The notes under the pieces: model-generated
What the model was told of the DNA's origin: nothing
Databases searched by the model: none
The model's input: only the letters and a program-made list of their open reading frames with translations
In this document: piece after piece, positions 34,800 through 45,109 of the stretch
Numbering within the stretch: position 1 is the stretch's first letter
How the letters are laid out: each line of letters begins with the position of its first letter
NCBI GenBank assembly: GCA_012934845.2
Contig: WNNJ02001679.1
Coordinates: 62,001-126,000, forward strand
Direction: 5' to 3'
DNA from: Pomphorhynchus laevis
Lineage: Eukaryota > Acanthocephala > Palaeacanthocephala > Echinorhynchida > Pomphorhynchidae
DNA length: 64,000 nucleotides
Made by a program: the position numbers and the translations under genes

Positions 34800-36980
34800 A
34801 GACGATGCCCGTGCTATGTCAACACTAATCAGTCGCTTGATCTTAATAGCACGCACTGCGTACGTGCGCGGGGAATATTTTGGCATTAGTGTAGCCATTG
34901 TTTGAAGCATACGATTTGCTCTTAACCCGATTCTTCCGGACGTTAAGAAGGTCAAATCTTGCATGTTCTAAAAATGACACCCTCTCACTGTAGAGGGCGT
35001 CACTGTAGAAATTGTTCTCATTGTAGCAATTTTTGGTTGCTTATTCGAACGTCGATAGTTCGGGACGAGTTGCGTATGATTGAGCATTATTATTTAAAAT
35101 ACACATCGAAAAACGTTCGCTCAGATCTGTTACCGCATAGCCCTTGACATACTACATCCAGCGAGCTTCCGGTTCTTTGGAAGTTGTGGCTTGCCCGAAT
35201 AACAGATTCTACTCCACTGTATTCAAATGTGGTTTAATTCCAACTCCGTGGTAGATTTATGATAAAACATCGTCAACGATGTCTCGTACTGCATTATGCC
35301 GCATCGTAGGTAGACAACCCCATTGGCACATAATGTATGCATAATATTCCCATCTGCCCATATATACACGTTGAATTGTGTAAATCACTAGGTGTCAAAC
35401 CATATCGAATACATATCGCGTGTGAGAATTCGTCAGAATTCATATGCTAATTCTTTCTACGAACTGGAGTAGCGGTAAGCCACGCTGATGCCCCAGCTGT
35501 AGTAGCGTGTTTGATAAATCTTTTACGTGTTTGTAATAACGCTTCTATGACATCTATTATATTCTTTAATTCCATATTTTGGATAGTTGATAACGTGTTC
35601 ACAACTGATCGTTGTTGCTTACATAACTACTCTCCATTCAATTCTGATGTGAGTGTCTCGCATATAAGCTGAGAGCATGTGTACTCCAAGTTTGCAAAAG
35701 TAGGAATCATGATACAAATTTCACCGAGGATAAAATTGTACGTCATTATTAGGAACAGTTCTTCTTAGAGCCGTTGTTTTAAGATAGCTGGAATAAACTT
35801 ATTGTGGATTGCCTCGTTTAAGTCAGACATTAAGTTGCTAATTCTGAGAACTGCCTTCGGTAAGTGTATGCATTTCCACTGTATTGATTGAGTTAATCCA
35901 TCATATGCAACATGGTATCAACATTCGTTACTTCAACCAAACGATTTATTAAAGACTCCCATTGATAAAAGCGCGATCGAACGAATATTATGATAAAGTC
36001 TAGCGTACCAATACGCACGCCCAATATTTCAATCCTATCGGATTGCTTCGTTATCTCTCTCAAATTTTCGGTGATCACATGTTTTCCTTTACGAAAAAGT
36101 ATCTGCGTTTTTTTGGCATTAGCATGATAACCACCATACAAAGGGCCAACATTTGTTAGCAGCTCTCATGCTGTACAGAGATCTTCCTGTAAACAAATGA
36201 AATTAGCATCAGCTGCGTACAATCGTTCTTAAATAGCTGGTACATGTTCTTGGATTAAAGAAATCAAAGGTATTGAGGTCATTGTAAATGCTACTATTGT
36301 TTATGGTTCCCACTGAGTTATCCGAGGTAATTACCTCGGATAACTCAGTGGGATTTAACTCAGTGTAATTACCTCAGTGGGATTATCCGAGGTAATCCCT
36401 CAGACAACCACAGACTTTTCCACCAAGTGTAAACAGGACATCACCGGCATACATATTACGTAGAACATAAAAAAGAGGTGGACACACATACTGGATATTA
36501 TGCAAGGCGATTTTTCGGTTAACTCTGTTAAATGCATTTGTGGCGTCAACAGCCGTGATGCACATATCGTCACCTGCAACGAATTATTTTCTTACGCAAT
36601 CAACAGCAAAATCAATATCGCTACGATGAGAAACGCATAATTGTACGGTTACAGCGATATCTCGGATATTGTTACGATTACCTCTAGAATACCTTACATA
36701 TGATTCTCCTGGCAACATCCTCTATGACAATAAATCAAATTACTTTACTATTTTTGTATAGGGCAACAAGATGACATGCATTTAAGACATATAACAGACT
36801 AGTTGATACTTTTTGAGATACAATAACAAAGGCTAACTTCGCAAGAGAGTTAACCACTTCGATCGAATGATGAACGAATTGTGTCAACATGCTCTTCCAC
36901 ACTTTGCATCGAGACCTGGTAGACCCGCATTTCCTTTCGCCTTTTCGCTTCTTTAAATATATAGGCATCATATATGACCA
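34800..36980 (-). mobile_element. REL-type LINE copy, heavily decayed
   Basis: Minus-strand order: KVWKSMLTQFVHHSIEVVNS...LVALYKN (36900-36735), TAVDATNAFNRVNRKIALHN (motif A, 36560-36500), RLYAADANFICLQED (motif C, 36220-36180), YGGYHANAKKTQILFRKGKH (36135-36080), LPTMRHNAVRDIVDDVL (35325-35265) and a C-terminal LTSGRIGLRANRMLQTMATL block (34945-34880). Many stops between. A 44-bp palindrome array interrupts it at 36309-36410. Confidence 0.75.
36309..36352. repeat. Perfect 44-bp palindrome with partial copies
   Basis: 22 nt starting CCCACTGAGTTATCCG are followed at once by their exact reverse complement, with no loop. Shorter partial repeats of the same words (ACTCAGTG, TATCCGAGGTAAT) continue to about 36405. 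It replaces RT sequence between motifs A and C of the REL-type LINE. Confidence 0.9.
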
Positions 36981-36984
36981 AAAA

Positions 36985-37235
36985 TATCGACCTTAAATAT
37001 GTAATTATTATTTTTGGATATAAATAGACTTTAAAGAGTAAGTAGATAGCAAGGATGTTTTAGAAATGAATATGCAACAGGATATACCCTATTATAAATT
37101 ATGTGCATTCATATCTAAAAACAATGTTTGTTATTTAACTTTTTTTATAATTATCAGTATAATGATGGTTATCTATTTTGAACACCGGTATCACTACTGC
37201 ACACTTCTATTCAGAAAGCATTTACATTCTATACT
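36985..37235. other. No gene seen
   Basis: AT-rich spacer between the REL-type LINE and the repeat at 37238. Confidence 0.55.
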
Positions 37236-37237
37236 AA

Positions 37238-37325
37238 TATGAGATACTTGCGGTATGAAGATACCAATATGAGATATATACCAATATGAGATACCAATAT
37301 GAGATACTATACCAATATGAGATAC
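37238..37325. repeat. ATGAGATACCAAT tandem repeat
   Basis: The unit ATACCAATATGAGAT is repeated about five times with slippage, twice extended by ACTTGCGGT. It directly precedes the 5' truncation point of the L2-like LINE at 37326; the last unit runs into element sequence (CTTGCGGTGTCTGAAGATGA). Confidence 0.85.
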
Positions 37326-38950
37326 TTGCGGTGTCTGAAGATGAGGTATCTTGCCTTCTTATTTCGTTAACTTGTAAGTCCTCTCCTGCCGATCCCATCC
37401 CTACTCGAATTCTCAAATTGTTGTCAACAGACTTCACACCTTTCCTTATCAGCCTCTTTAACTCGTCAATAGTGAATGGAATATTTCCTGTTCTTTGGAA
37501 AACGCCCATTGTTCGTCCCCTACTTAAAACCCCTCTCTTGACCCCTCTCTTCCTTCATCTTATCACCCAATATCAATTCTACCAACCTTATCTAAAATTC
37601 TTGAACACCTTGTCTTAGATCAGATAAACAAGTATCTCTCTTCATCGCAGCTCTACCCTTCTTTTCAATCTGCTTTCCGCTCCAATCATTCCACCGAACT
37701 AGCATGTCATAAAGTATTTTCTGATCTGCTCTCCGCTCGTGACAAAGGACTGTGTAGTGTGGTAATATCGCTCGATCTTTCATCTGCATTCGACATTGTC
37801 GATCATGAAATCCTGCTTTTTCGTCTTCGCTATCACTATGGTTTCTCTTCGTCCACCTTGGCTTGGTTCTCTTCGTATCTCTTCGATCGATCATTTTCCG
37901 TCCATTCTAATTCAATGTGTTCTCCTCTATCTTCTCTCTCTTGTTGTGTACCTCAAGGTTCTGTACTTGGCCCTATTCTATTTACGCTTCTTCTTGGAGA
38001 TTTATCTTGTATAACTAGTAAATTCTGCTTCAGGGTAATGCAGTACGCTGATGATATACTTCTTTATTCTCATTCGTCTCCTCATTCCCTAAGCCAACTT
38101 TTCGTATCCGCATCTAATTGTCTTCGTGCTCTATCCGAACATCTAATTTCTTTGCGCATGTCTCTAAATCCTACCAAATCTAAAGTGTTATGGATTTTTC
38201 CCTCCACTGTTTCTGTTATTCCTCCATCTCTGTATCTTCAGACCTCAATTATTCCTGTTGTAGATAAACTAGTATTTCTAGGTATTTACTTCGACAATAA
38301 CCTGCATCTCGATCCCTTCATTCGTAATAAAACTAGGTCTTCAAATATTCTTCTCCGTGATATTCGTCTCGTCAGAAATTCTCTAGATTTTAGTTCTTGT
38401 AAATCTCTTATCTCCTCCCTTCTTTTCCCACGTATTGATTACTGTCTTAGCCTTCTCGTCTTCTCTTCAAAGTCATTCCTTAAACCTCTTCAACGCCTCA
38501 TTAACACTGCGGTGCGCATCCTTTTTCGACTTCGTAAATTCGATCATATATCTTCCTATTTATCAAAACTTGGATTGCTAAGTATTGAACATCGCGTTCG
38601 TTTTCGTCTGCTTTGCCTGACTTATCGCCTTCTCCATGGTAATTCTCCTTCTTATCTTTATCTGCCAACTCTAAGTGAATCTCGCTATCTTTCTACTCAC
38701 CTACGTTCCTGTGATTCTCTTCTGCTACACGTACCTATTCACTCAACCAACTTCGGCCGTCGATCCCTACATATCGCTGCTTCTCTCCTTTGGAATTCCT
38801 TACCTAATCATCTGCGATCATCATCCTCACTCCGATTTTTCAAAAAGCAGCTAAAATCGATGCTACTAAACGATTAACTTTTTTTTATCTGTTTCGCTTT
38901 TGTGGGCTTGTAAGCACACAGTCTGTGTGCATTTGCCACATTAAAAAAAA
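37326..38950 (+). mobile_element. L2-like LINE, 5'-truncated, RT largely intact
   Basis: Starts within the pre-RT linker (KSSPADPIPTRILKLLSTDF), has frame breaks around 37560-37620, and is then open to the stop at 38877. The 3' tail has GCACACA / TGTGTGC, a short hairpin, then GCATTTGCCACATTAAAA. This tail is shared by the other L2-like copies here. Confidence 0.87.
37759..38877 (+). CDS. L2-like LINE reverse transcriptase (372 residues open)
   Basis: Carries motif A VISLDLSSAFDIVDHEIL, motif B CVPQGSVLGPILFTLLLGDL, motif C QYADDILLYSH, the thumb (LVFLGIYFDNNLHLDPF) and the C-terminal LQRLINTAVRILFRLRKFDH / LLSIEHRVRFRLLCLTYRLL block typical of the CR1/L2 group. All catalytic aspartates are present. 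The RT fingers lie upstream in broken frames, so the protein as a whole is incomplete. Confidence 0.87.
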   Translation: MVISLDLSSAFDIVDHEILLFRLRYHYGFSSSTLAWFSSYLFDRSFSVHSNSMCSPLSSLSCCVPQGSVLGPILFTLLLGDLSCITSKFCFRVMQYADDILLYSHSSPHSLSQLFVSASNCLRALSEHLISLRMSLNPTKSKVLWIFPSTVSVIPPSLYLQTSIIPVVDKLVFLGIYFDNNLHLDPFIRNKTRSSNILLRDIRLVRNSLDFSSCKSLISSLLFPRIDYCLSLLVFSSKSFLKPLQRLINTAVRILFRLRKFDHISSYLSKLGLLSIEHRVRFRLLCLTYRLLHGNSPSYLYLPTLSESRYLSTHLRSCDSLLLHVPIHSTNFGRRSLHIAASLLWNSLPNHLRSSSSLRFFKKQLKSMLLND

Positions 38951-38959
38951 CTTTCAAAT

Positions 38960-40335
38960 ATGCCTAAAACAAGCTAGTGACTGAAGGAGTCAAATGTTGA
39001 TTTAAAAATTTGAGTACATATGGATGAATGTCATCGGGGCCTGGAGAAGATGAAGACGATAATTGTGATAATCTGCGGAACACGTCCTTCTCGCTTATTA
39101 TAATGTTAGCACTATAACAATAAGGGAAGCTGATGCTCCGAAAGCTATCACATACATTAGAACTAGCATTGCATAGATCAAATGGATTAGCAAATTTATT
39201 AGCAATGTATGATGGGGAATTAAGCAACTTTCTGTTCGAGGATAATCTAGTGATTTCAAAATAAGAACGTGCACCTTGACGAACAAATGACCTAAAACGT
39301 TTGGGAGAGCTACTTAAATATTGCACAATTTGGCTCTCATACTCCATACGCTTCAGCACTCTGAGCCGTTTATATGTATTGCGAGCAAGTTTGACTTTTG
39401 GGATCAAATTACTTTTATGTCGACATTTCATGAACAAATCGTTGGGTTTCTTTAGAGCTTCACAGATCCTACTGTTTGAAGCCATGTAGGTTACCTGCGA
39501 ACATTTGTTAGAATTAATCCGTTTGGAGCAAAATCATCAGATATCCGAATGAGTAAATCTCGAATGAAACGCCAACGTTCCTGGTTACCAACATTGCCAT
39601 ACAAAAAGTTGAGCGAGGACGCAAGCTGTTGTAACGCATCCACATCAGCATAATACCATGGCATCTTCGTCAGTGGAGATTCAGCATCGGTATCACTAAT
39701 ATCGGATGCAAGAGTCAGCCTAAAGAGCAAATCACAGTGATCATTGGAACCTAAAAGAGAATTGTGCGATATATTACACACCTGACAATCTCTTTGAGAA
39801 AATACACGATTTAGTTTAGAGGACAATCCATCAGTAACAAAGCTAGTAGGCTCAGATGTGTGCTAAATGAGTAATAGATGACATACAAGAACTCATATGC
39901 TTCTTATCGTCACGGAGACAGTTACCAACAATGTTGTTGCCTTCTTTGTCGATCACCAGAATCGGTAAATTAAAATCACTAAATAAAAAGAAAGGTGATT
40001 GCTCGTGCCACATGCTCTAGTTAGAATGTGCATCAGCTCATTATCTAAAACAGAAGATCTATGTGTTCGATAAACTCCAAACGAAAGGCGAAGATTGGAT
40101 ATAACTAGATCGACTATAAGACACTCGCATGTTCCTCCCTGATTCAAATATCTCACTATGTTGCTAATCACGCCCATCTGGACATACATAGCATTCTCTT
40201 GGGAGATAATCTATCCGAACGTATCAAATGATAATTGATATTGCGCTACTAAGAATACCATATGTAACCACGTCTCTGAAACAGCTAAAAGTCTATATAC
40301 TCAGAATGCGTCCAAACTCTTACATCCTCAATATT
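38960..40335 (-). mobile_element. CR1/jockey-like LINE, endonuclease to RT start, decayed
   Basis: Minus strand: AVSETWLH (about 40300), DFNLPILVIDKEGNNI (39975-39930), LGSNDHCDLLF (about 39745), the linker YADVDALQQLASSLNFLYGN, and SPGPDDIHPYVLKFLNQHLT (39060-39000). RT motifs proper are missing, as the element ends at about 38960. Several frame breaks. Confidence 0.78.
38964..39485 (-). pseudogene. LINE ORF2 linker region fragment
   Basis: 173 residues: RTYKRLR-like basic region (LARNTYKRLRVLKRMEYESQ), FVRQGARSYFEITRL, and the conserved SSSSSPGPDDIHPYVLK that precedes RT motif 1 in CR1-type LINEs. A stop at 39488 separates it from the frame at 39826-39491 upstream. Confidence 0.75.
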
Positions 40336-40339
40336 CGAG

Positions 40340-41710
40340 ATTAAGTTGTGAATATTGATGTAGCCTGATACAGGAACACGTGAAACCATTGTAACTCAAA
40401 AACTTGCAATTACAAACGGGATCAAACAATCAAAGCTAATGATACTGATCCCGTCATAAGCGGACTCCAACGCATAAACAGCTTTCTCCGGACAACTCGA
40501 AAATCCTGAATTACAAGCTTATCTTATCCATCAGAAATGCGACGATTTAATTAATTTCCTCAGAATTTATCTTTACTGCATTAAATAATCGGGACGGATA
40601 CGAACTTGTTCACAACTCAACTTGTTGGAAACACACATTACGAATCGAGCCTGCTCATTAGTTTAGAATATCACAATCAACAACCGTTGAAAATCAAATT
40701 GCTTAACTAAACGATATAGGCCAAGTACCTTAATTAATCTAACTATATCACGGCTCGATAGTCACGGTTAGATACATGATAGTCAATAATGCCGGATTCC
40801 GGCTCGAGCATCAATCCATTTTATTAACAAAGTTTGAGCATATAACTGTTAAATAAACATACCATATGATACCAATTCTTTCGTCGAAGTAAATTCACTA
40901 ATCATTGACGGATGTTGATTGCATTTAGATCGTTGATGGTTATGGTTATTTAGACTTATTGCATTAAGATCATTGAGATAAGTAGGCGTATAAAACAATT
41001 TGATGATAACCATATTGTATGAAATGATCTCAACATGAATTGAACCTTACATATATTTGCGTGCACTTGATTTAAAGTTTGTATATTGTTTTTGTATTCA
41101 CATGAGCAGAATAGTTTTCGTCTAGACTTATGCACAAGACTAGTGAGTTAAATTATTAGATGTGAATACACCTGCTTTCAGATATTGGATATATTACTTG
41201 ATAAATATTAATTACGTATATTTTTTATAAACATTTTTATCACTAGAATACATCTAACTAACTAATCGGGTAATATATAATGTAATCAATCGGAATAAAA
41301 ACTGACTACATTTTATAGCATTAATTGCTAAAAGCGTTAACTGCAGACCTTAAAATATATTTAACAGAAATTCAATGAAAATGCATATCGCATTTTTATA
41401 TTTACTGAAAGTATCATATATTGATTGAATCAGATGGTCCCGCGATCGTATTTTACCAATTCTTTTACAATTTTAGCGTCAAACTTAACAGTAATCTTTT
41501 GCATACTATCACGTTTCCTATATACTAGGCTCAAATGGGAACAGCTGGGTTAATGCAACGTATTTTTTCTGCTGAATTTATCGGTTACTGTTGTTGCTTT
41601 TGCTATTTTAAAACACTTGCAATTCTGAAATACTTACAATCAAAGTAAAGGCTATTTTTATTTCCGAATGAAACTTAGTTTCGTCCTGTTAACGATTTTT
41701 TAAAATAAAA
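40340..41710. other. No gene seen
   Basis: Unique-looking sequence with moderate AT content and no supported coding frame, RNA or repeat. Confidence 0.55.
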
Positions 41711-41716
41711 ATGACA

Positions 41717-41777
41717 AATTAAATCAGCTAACTGAGTCTACGTATTTAATATAATTATAAAATAAACAAAACATAAT
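41717..41777 (-). repeat. Solo PLE 3'-end repeat (61 nt)
   Basis: Identical over 61 nt to 48547-48607, the extreme 3' end of the long PLE copy; flanks on both sides differ. Orientation by analogy is minus. Confidence 0.8.
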
Positions 41778-41997
41778 GTGGAATAATAATTTTCGATACA
41801 TCACTTGAAATATCATTTCAGAACAATTTCAAAAGTCAAAGTAAATCTAACGTTAAACTAGATAGTAGTTTAAAAATAATAGTTTTAAAAAATAATTTTT
41901 GATTTTTTACTTGGAAACTTAACTTATGGTTTGCTTTATAAAGTTAACTTATATTAATTTGGCAAATTATTGTGAATAAATATAATTTATATTTTAG

Positions 41998-42064
41998 TGA
42001 TTGTTGTCCAGACGCTGCAGTCGTGTATCGAGCACTGTACTTGCAGTTGTCCATAGTTGGTGTC
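41998..42064 (-). repeat. Inverted copy of L2-like LINE 5' end
   Basis: Reverse complement of 42448-42515 with about four mismatches, including GACGCTGCAGTCGTGTATCG. The two arms face each other across about 385 nt of AT-rich sequence. Probably the 5' end of a second, oppositely oriented element. Confidence 0.8.
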
Positions 42065-42693
42065 AATCTTGAGATATCTCAAATCCTTGATATCTCAAGA
42101 ATTTGAGATATCATAGGGAAATTCATAAATATTCAATAAAATTTAAATCATAACGCATTTATTTTTGTTTATATATTTTTATATCCATATTTTTATATAA
42201 AATTAAAAAATCACATCCATGATCAGTTTTCTTTATAATGATAAAATATATATAATTATTATCAATTATAAATATTATTAATAATAAATATTATCTAATG
42301 AATACTATCTAATATAATAAATTATTTTAATAAATAAGCTAATTTTTTCATAACACTTGATTTTTATTTTAAATGTTAATAAGAAAATTATATTGTTATA
42401 CAAATATAAATTGTATAAAATATAAATTGTATTGTCGGTCTAAGACCGACACCAACTATGGAAAACTGTAAGTACAGTGCTCGATACACGACTGCAGCGT
42501 CTGGACAACAATCACCTGCGACAAGAATAAGGCTAAAGAAGACTTCGTATGTGGTTTTTGTGCCAACAAACTAATCTGCAACCTTTCCAATAAGCACATA
42601 TCAACATCCAACACGTCAACTCAAACTACCCCCGTCGTTTCTAATGTCCTTTCTCCACCCACCGACCCTGCCACCATATACACTTCCCATTCC

Positions 42694-43224
42694 ATGTCGT
42701 CTTCACTCCCCGACACCCCACGTCCCGTCCTTCCCGTATCGTTTCTCAATAACTTGCATTCATCAATCAAAATCACCTCCACAAACCTCAGCTATCCTTC
42801 CACTCATAACCTTTCCTCACATCGCTTGCCACCCTCTTTATTATCATTATCCTCTATGTCTCCCGTCGTCAAACCAAATCCCTCCAAATCATCAACTGCT
42901 AGCTCTTCTATCGTGATCTCACCTACTCACGTCAGTCGTCCTCCTTTACGGAAGCGCTTTCCTTCTCGCGATCGTTGCGTCATTGTCACTAATATCACGC
43001 CTTCCAACTCCTTATCTCCACAAGCACGTCTGGACCACGATGTTTCCACTTTCAGATCCATCCTCTCGTCTATTGTTCCTGCGGATAAATCATCCTTTTT
43101 CAAGGACATTTCTCCTGTCGCATTCATCCGTCTAAACAAATCTTCTCACTCTAATCCTTCCCAGCCCCCTCTCCTAAAAATTGTTTTCAAGCATCGTTCT
43201 CACGCGTCTTCTGTACTCTCTTAA
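42694..43224 (+). pseudogene. L2-like LINE ORF1 protein, frameshifted near end
   Basis: About 85 Ser/Pro-rich residues are followed by RDRCVIVTNITPSNSLSPQA, then PVAFIRLNKSS and LLKIVFKHRS. This is the RRM-like ORF1 domain also seen at 26640-27226. A frameshift near 43200 moves the rest (PDRAPSEIAQISSARIEKRR ... AIRNIDGNFQVVHTRPKIRW) to another frame. Confidence 0.78.
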
Positions 43225-43639
43225 CGATTCAAACTCATGTCATCTTCAAACACTCGAATTTTCCCCGATCGTGCCCCTTCTGAAATCGCTCAAATCTCTT
43301 CAGCCCGCATCGAAAAACGCCGTCGCGAGGAAAACGGCGAAACATCACTCGCCATCCGAAACATAGACGGAAATTTTCAAGTTGTCCACACCCGTCCAAA
43401 AATTCGATGGCGCTTCATCTCTCCTACGTGTCTTCTCCACTAGAGTCTTTCGCCACAACACATAGTTTCGCCTCGGTCTCCTCAACACTAGATATATTCT
43501 CAATAAATGCGATCTTAACATCAACCAATTCACCAAGCAATCCATCGATCTCTTCTGCCTCACCAAATCATGGCACTCAGATTCCGACGACCTTTCCATT
43601 CGCCGTCTGCTCTCTGCAGGTTGCTCCCTAGTCGAATCC

Positions 43640-44251
43640 GCCCGCCCCCTAAGCTTATACCCTTCTAAATTCTCTAATCATGGCGGCATCGTCGCATTCG
43701 CGCGTCACCCCGCGTCTCTTCGCAAAATCAATCCCCCTTTCAGTCCTTGCTCTTTTGAATTGCTCACTTGTCGTTATTCTAACCCGATCACTCTAGATCT
43801 CGCCATTGTATACCGTCCTGGTTCATCAGCTCCTACAGCCTTATTTTTTAACGAACTCGCTGACCTCCTTTCTCATTGTTCTTTGTCCTCAATCCCTTCA
43901 CTCGTTCTAGGCGACTTCAACATCCGCCTAGACCGCCCCTCTTCCACGGATTCCATCCGGTTCATCAACATTCTATCCAACTACAATTACAAACTAATCT
44001 CCACTGCCCCCACACATATACTTGGTGGGGCACTCGACATCATCGCTGTCCCCGATCATTTTGCTGCCTACACCTCACTGTCCATCTCTGATCCTGGTCT
44101 ATCCGATCACTTTCTTATCACCCTTGATCTCACTCGCAACCACACCTCTCCTCACACACACTTACAATCCTACGTCGCCCTTGGAGAAATCTTGACCTCT
44201 CCCTTCTCCGCTCTGCCTTACTCAAATCATATATATCATTACCCACAATAA
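43640..44251 (+). pseudogene. L2-like LINE ORF2 endonuclease
   Basis: LDLAIVYRPGSSAPTALF, VLGDFNIRLDRPSS, THILGGALDIIAV and LSDHFLITLDL are the AP-endonuclease catalytic blocks (GDFN, LD, SDH), open in one frame from 43760. The N-terminal part of the domain (43430-43750) is in broken frames. Confidence 0.85.
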
Positions 44252-44689
44252 CATATTTATCTCCTCACGATCTCGCCTTTCTTTTCGACTCTGAACTCAC
44301 ATCCACTCTCGATATTCTCTTGCACGTCAAGTCTCACCCACACCAACGCTTGCACCGTGCCCCATAGTTTGACATCCAATGCATACTCTCAAAGCGTAGA
44401 CTCCGTTATGCTTTTCGAGCCTATCACCGCTCTCTCATGCGTGATTTCCGCTCGATCACTCCGTCTTTCAGTGATTCCTATCTTGCTCTTCGCCAGTCTC
44501 ATCTCAACCTACTACGTACCAAATGCAACTCTTTCTGACAGCATAAAATCATCACTTCATTCAACTCTAAGACTCTCTGGCATACTTTTAACTCAATCCT
44601 TACTCGCTCCTCTTCGCCGTGCAACATCAATGCCAATGATTATTCGTCATTTCTCCAGACTAAAGTATCCATGTTGCTCTCTCACTCCG

Positions 44690-44960
44690 CCTACTTATCG
44701 TAACTTTTCGTCTCATCGCTGTCGGCTCCCCATCGTTCATCAGCCTTCCTTTCTTAGACGACACTCGCCCCACCTTGCTATCGCTGCGTTCCCGTAATTC
44801 CCTCTTACTCCACGTTCCCAATTACTCCAACAACTACGGTCTCCGATCCTTCCTCGTCGCCGCCTCACTCTCCTGGAATCAACTCCCTCTCGACGTCCGC
44901 CGCACCCCCTCCTTTATCACATTCAAACACCTCCTCCGTTCACACCTACTCGACACCTGA
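44690..44960 (+). pseudogene. L2-like LINE ORF2 C-terminus after the deletion
   Basis: LRSRNSLLLHVPNYSNNYGL then RSFLVAASLSWNQLPLDVRR to the stop. Almost identical to the minus-strand fragments at 34262-34420 and about 60530-60720, so all three belong to one subfamily. Confidence 0.82.
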
Positions 44961-45109
44961 TTTACAGTTTTGTTTTGTTGTGGTCATGTAAGCGTACGCT
45001 GGCACGCATTTGCCACGTTAAAATAAATCTTTTTTTATATAATTTTTTATTATTTATAAGTACTCATCTTATTTATAAGTATTCATCTTTTTATATATAA
45101 TAATACAAA

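Larger units (their letters stand above)
42448..45030 (+). mobile_element. L2-like LINE with internal deletion of the reverse transcriptase
   Basis: Order: 5' region with CGFCANKLICNL (possible zinc finger remnant), Ser/Pro-rich linker and ORF1 RNA-binding domain (42694-43420), ORF2 endonuclease (43640-44190), pre-RT linker (44390-44685), and then directly the C-terminal 90 residues of ORF2 (44690-44957) and the 3' tail (GTAAGCGTACGC... GCATTTGCCACGTTAAAA). The whole RT is deleted at about 44685. Both ends are present. Confidence 0.85.
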
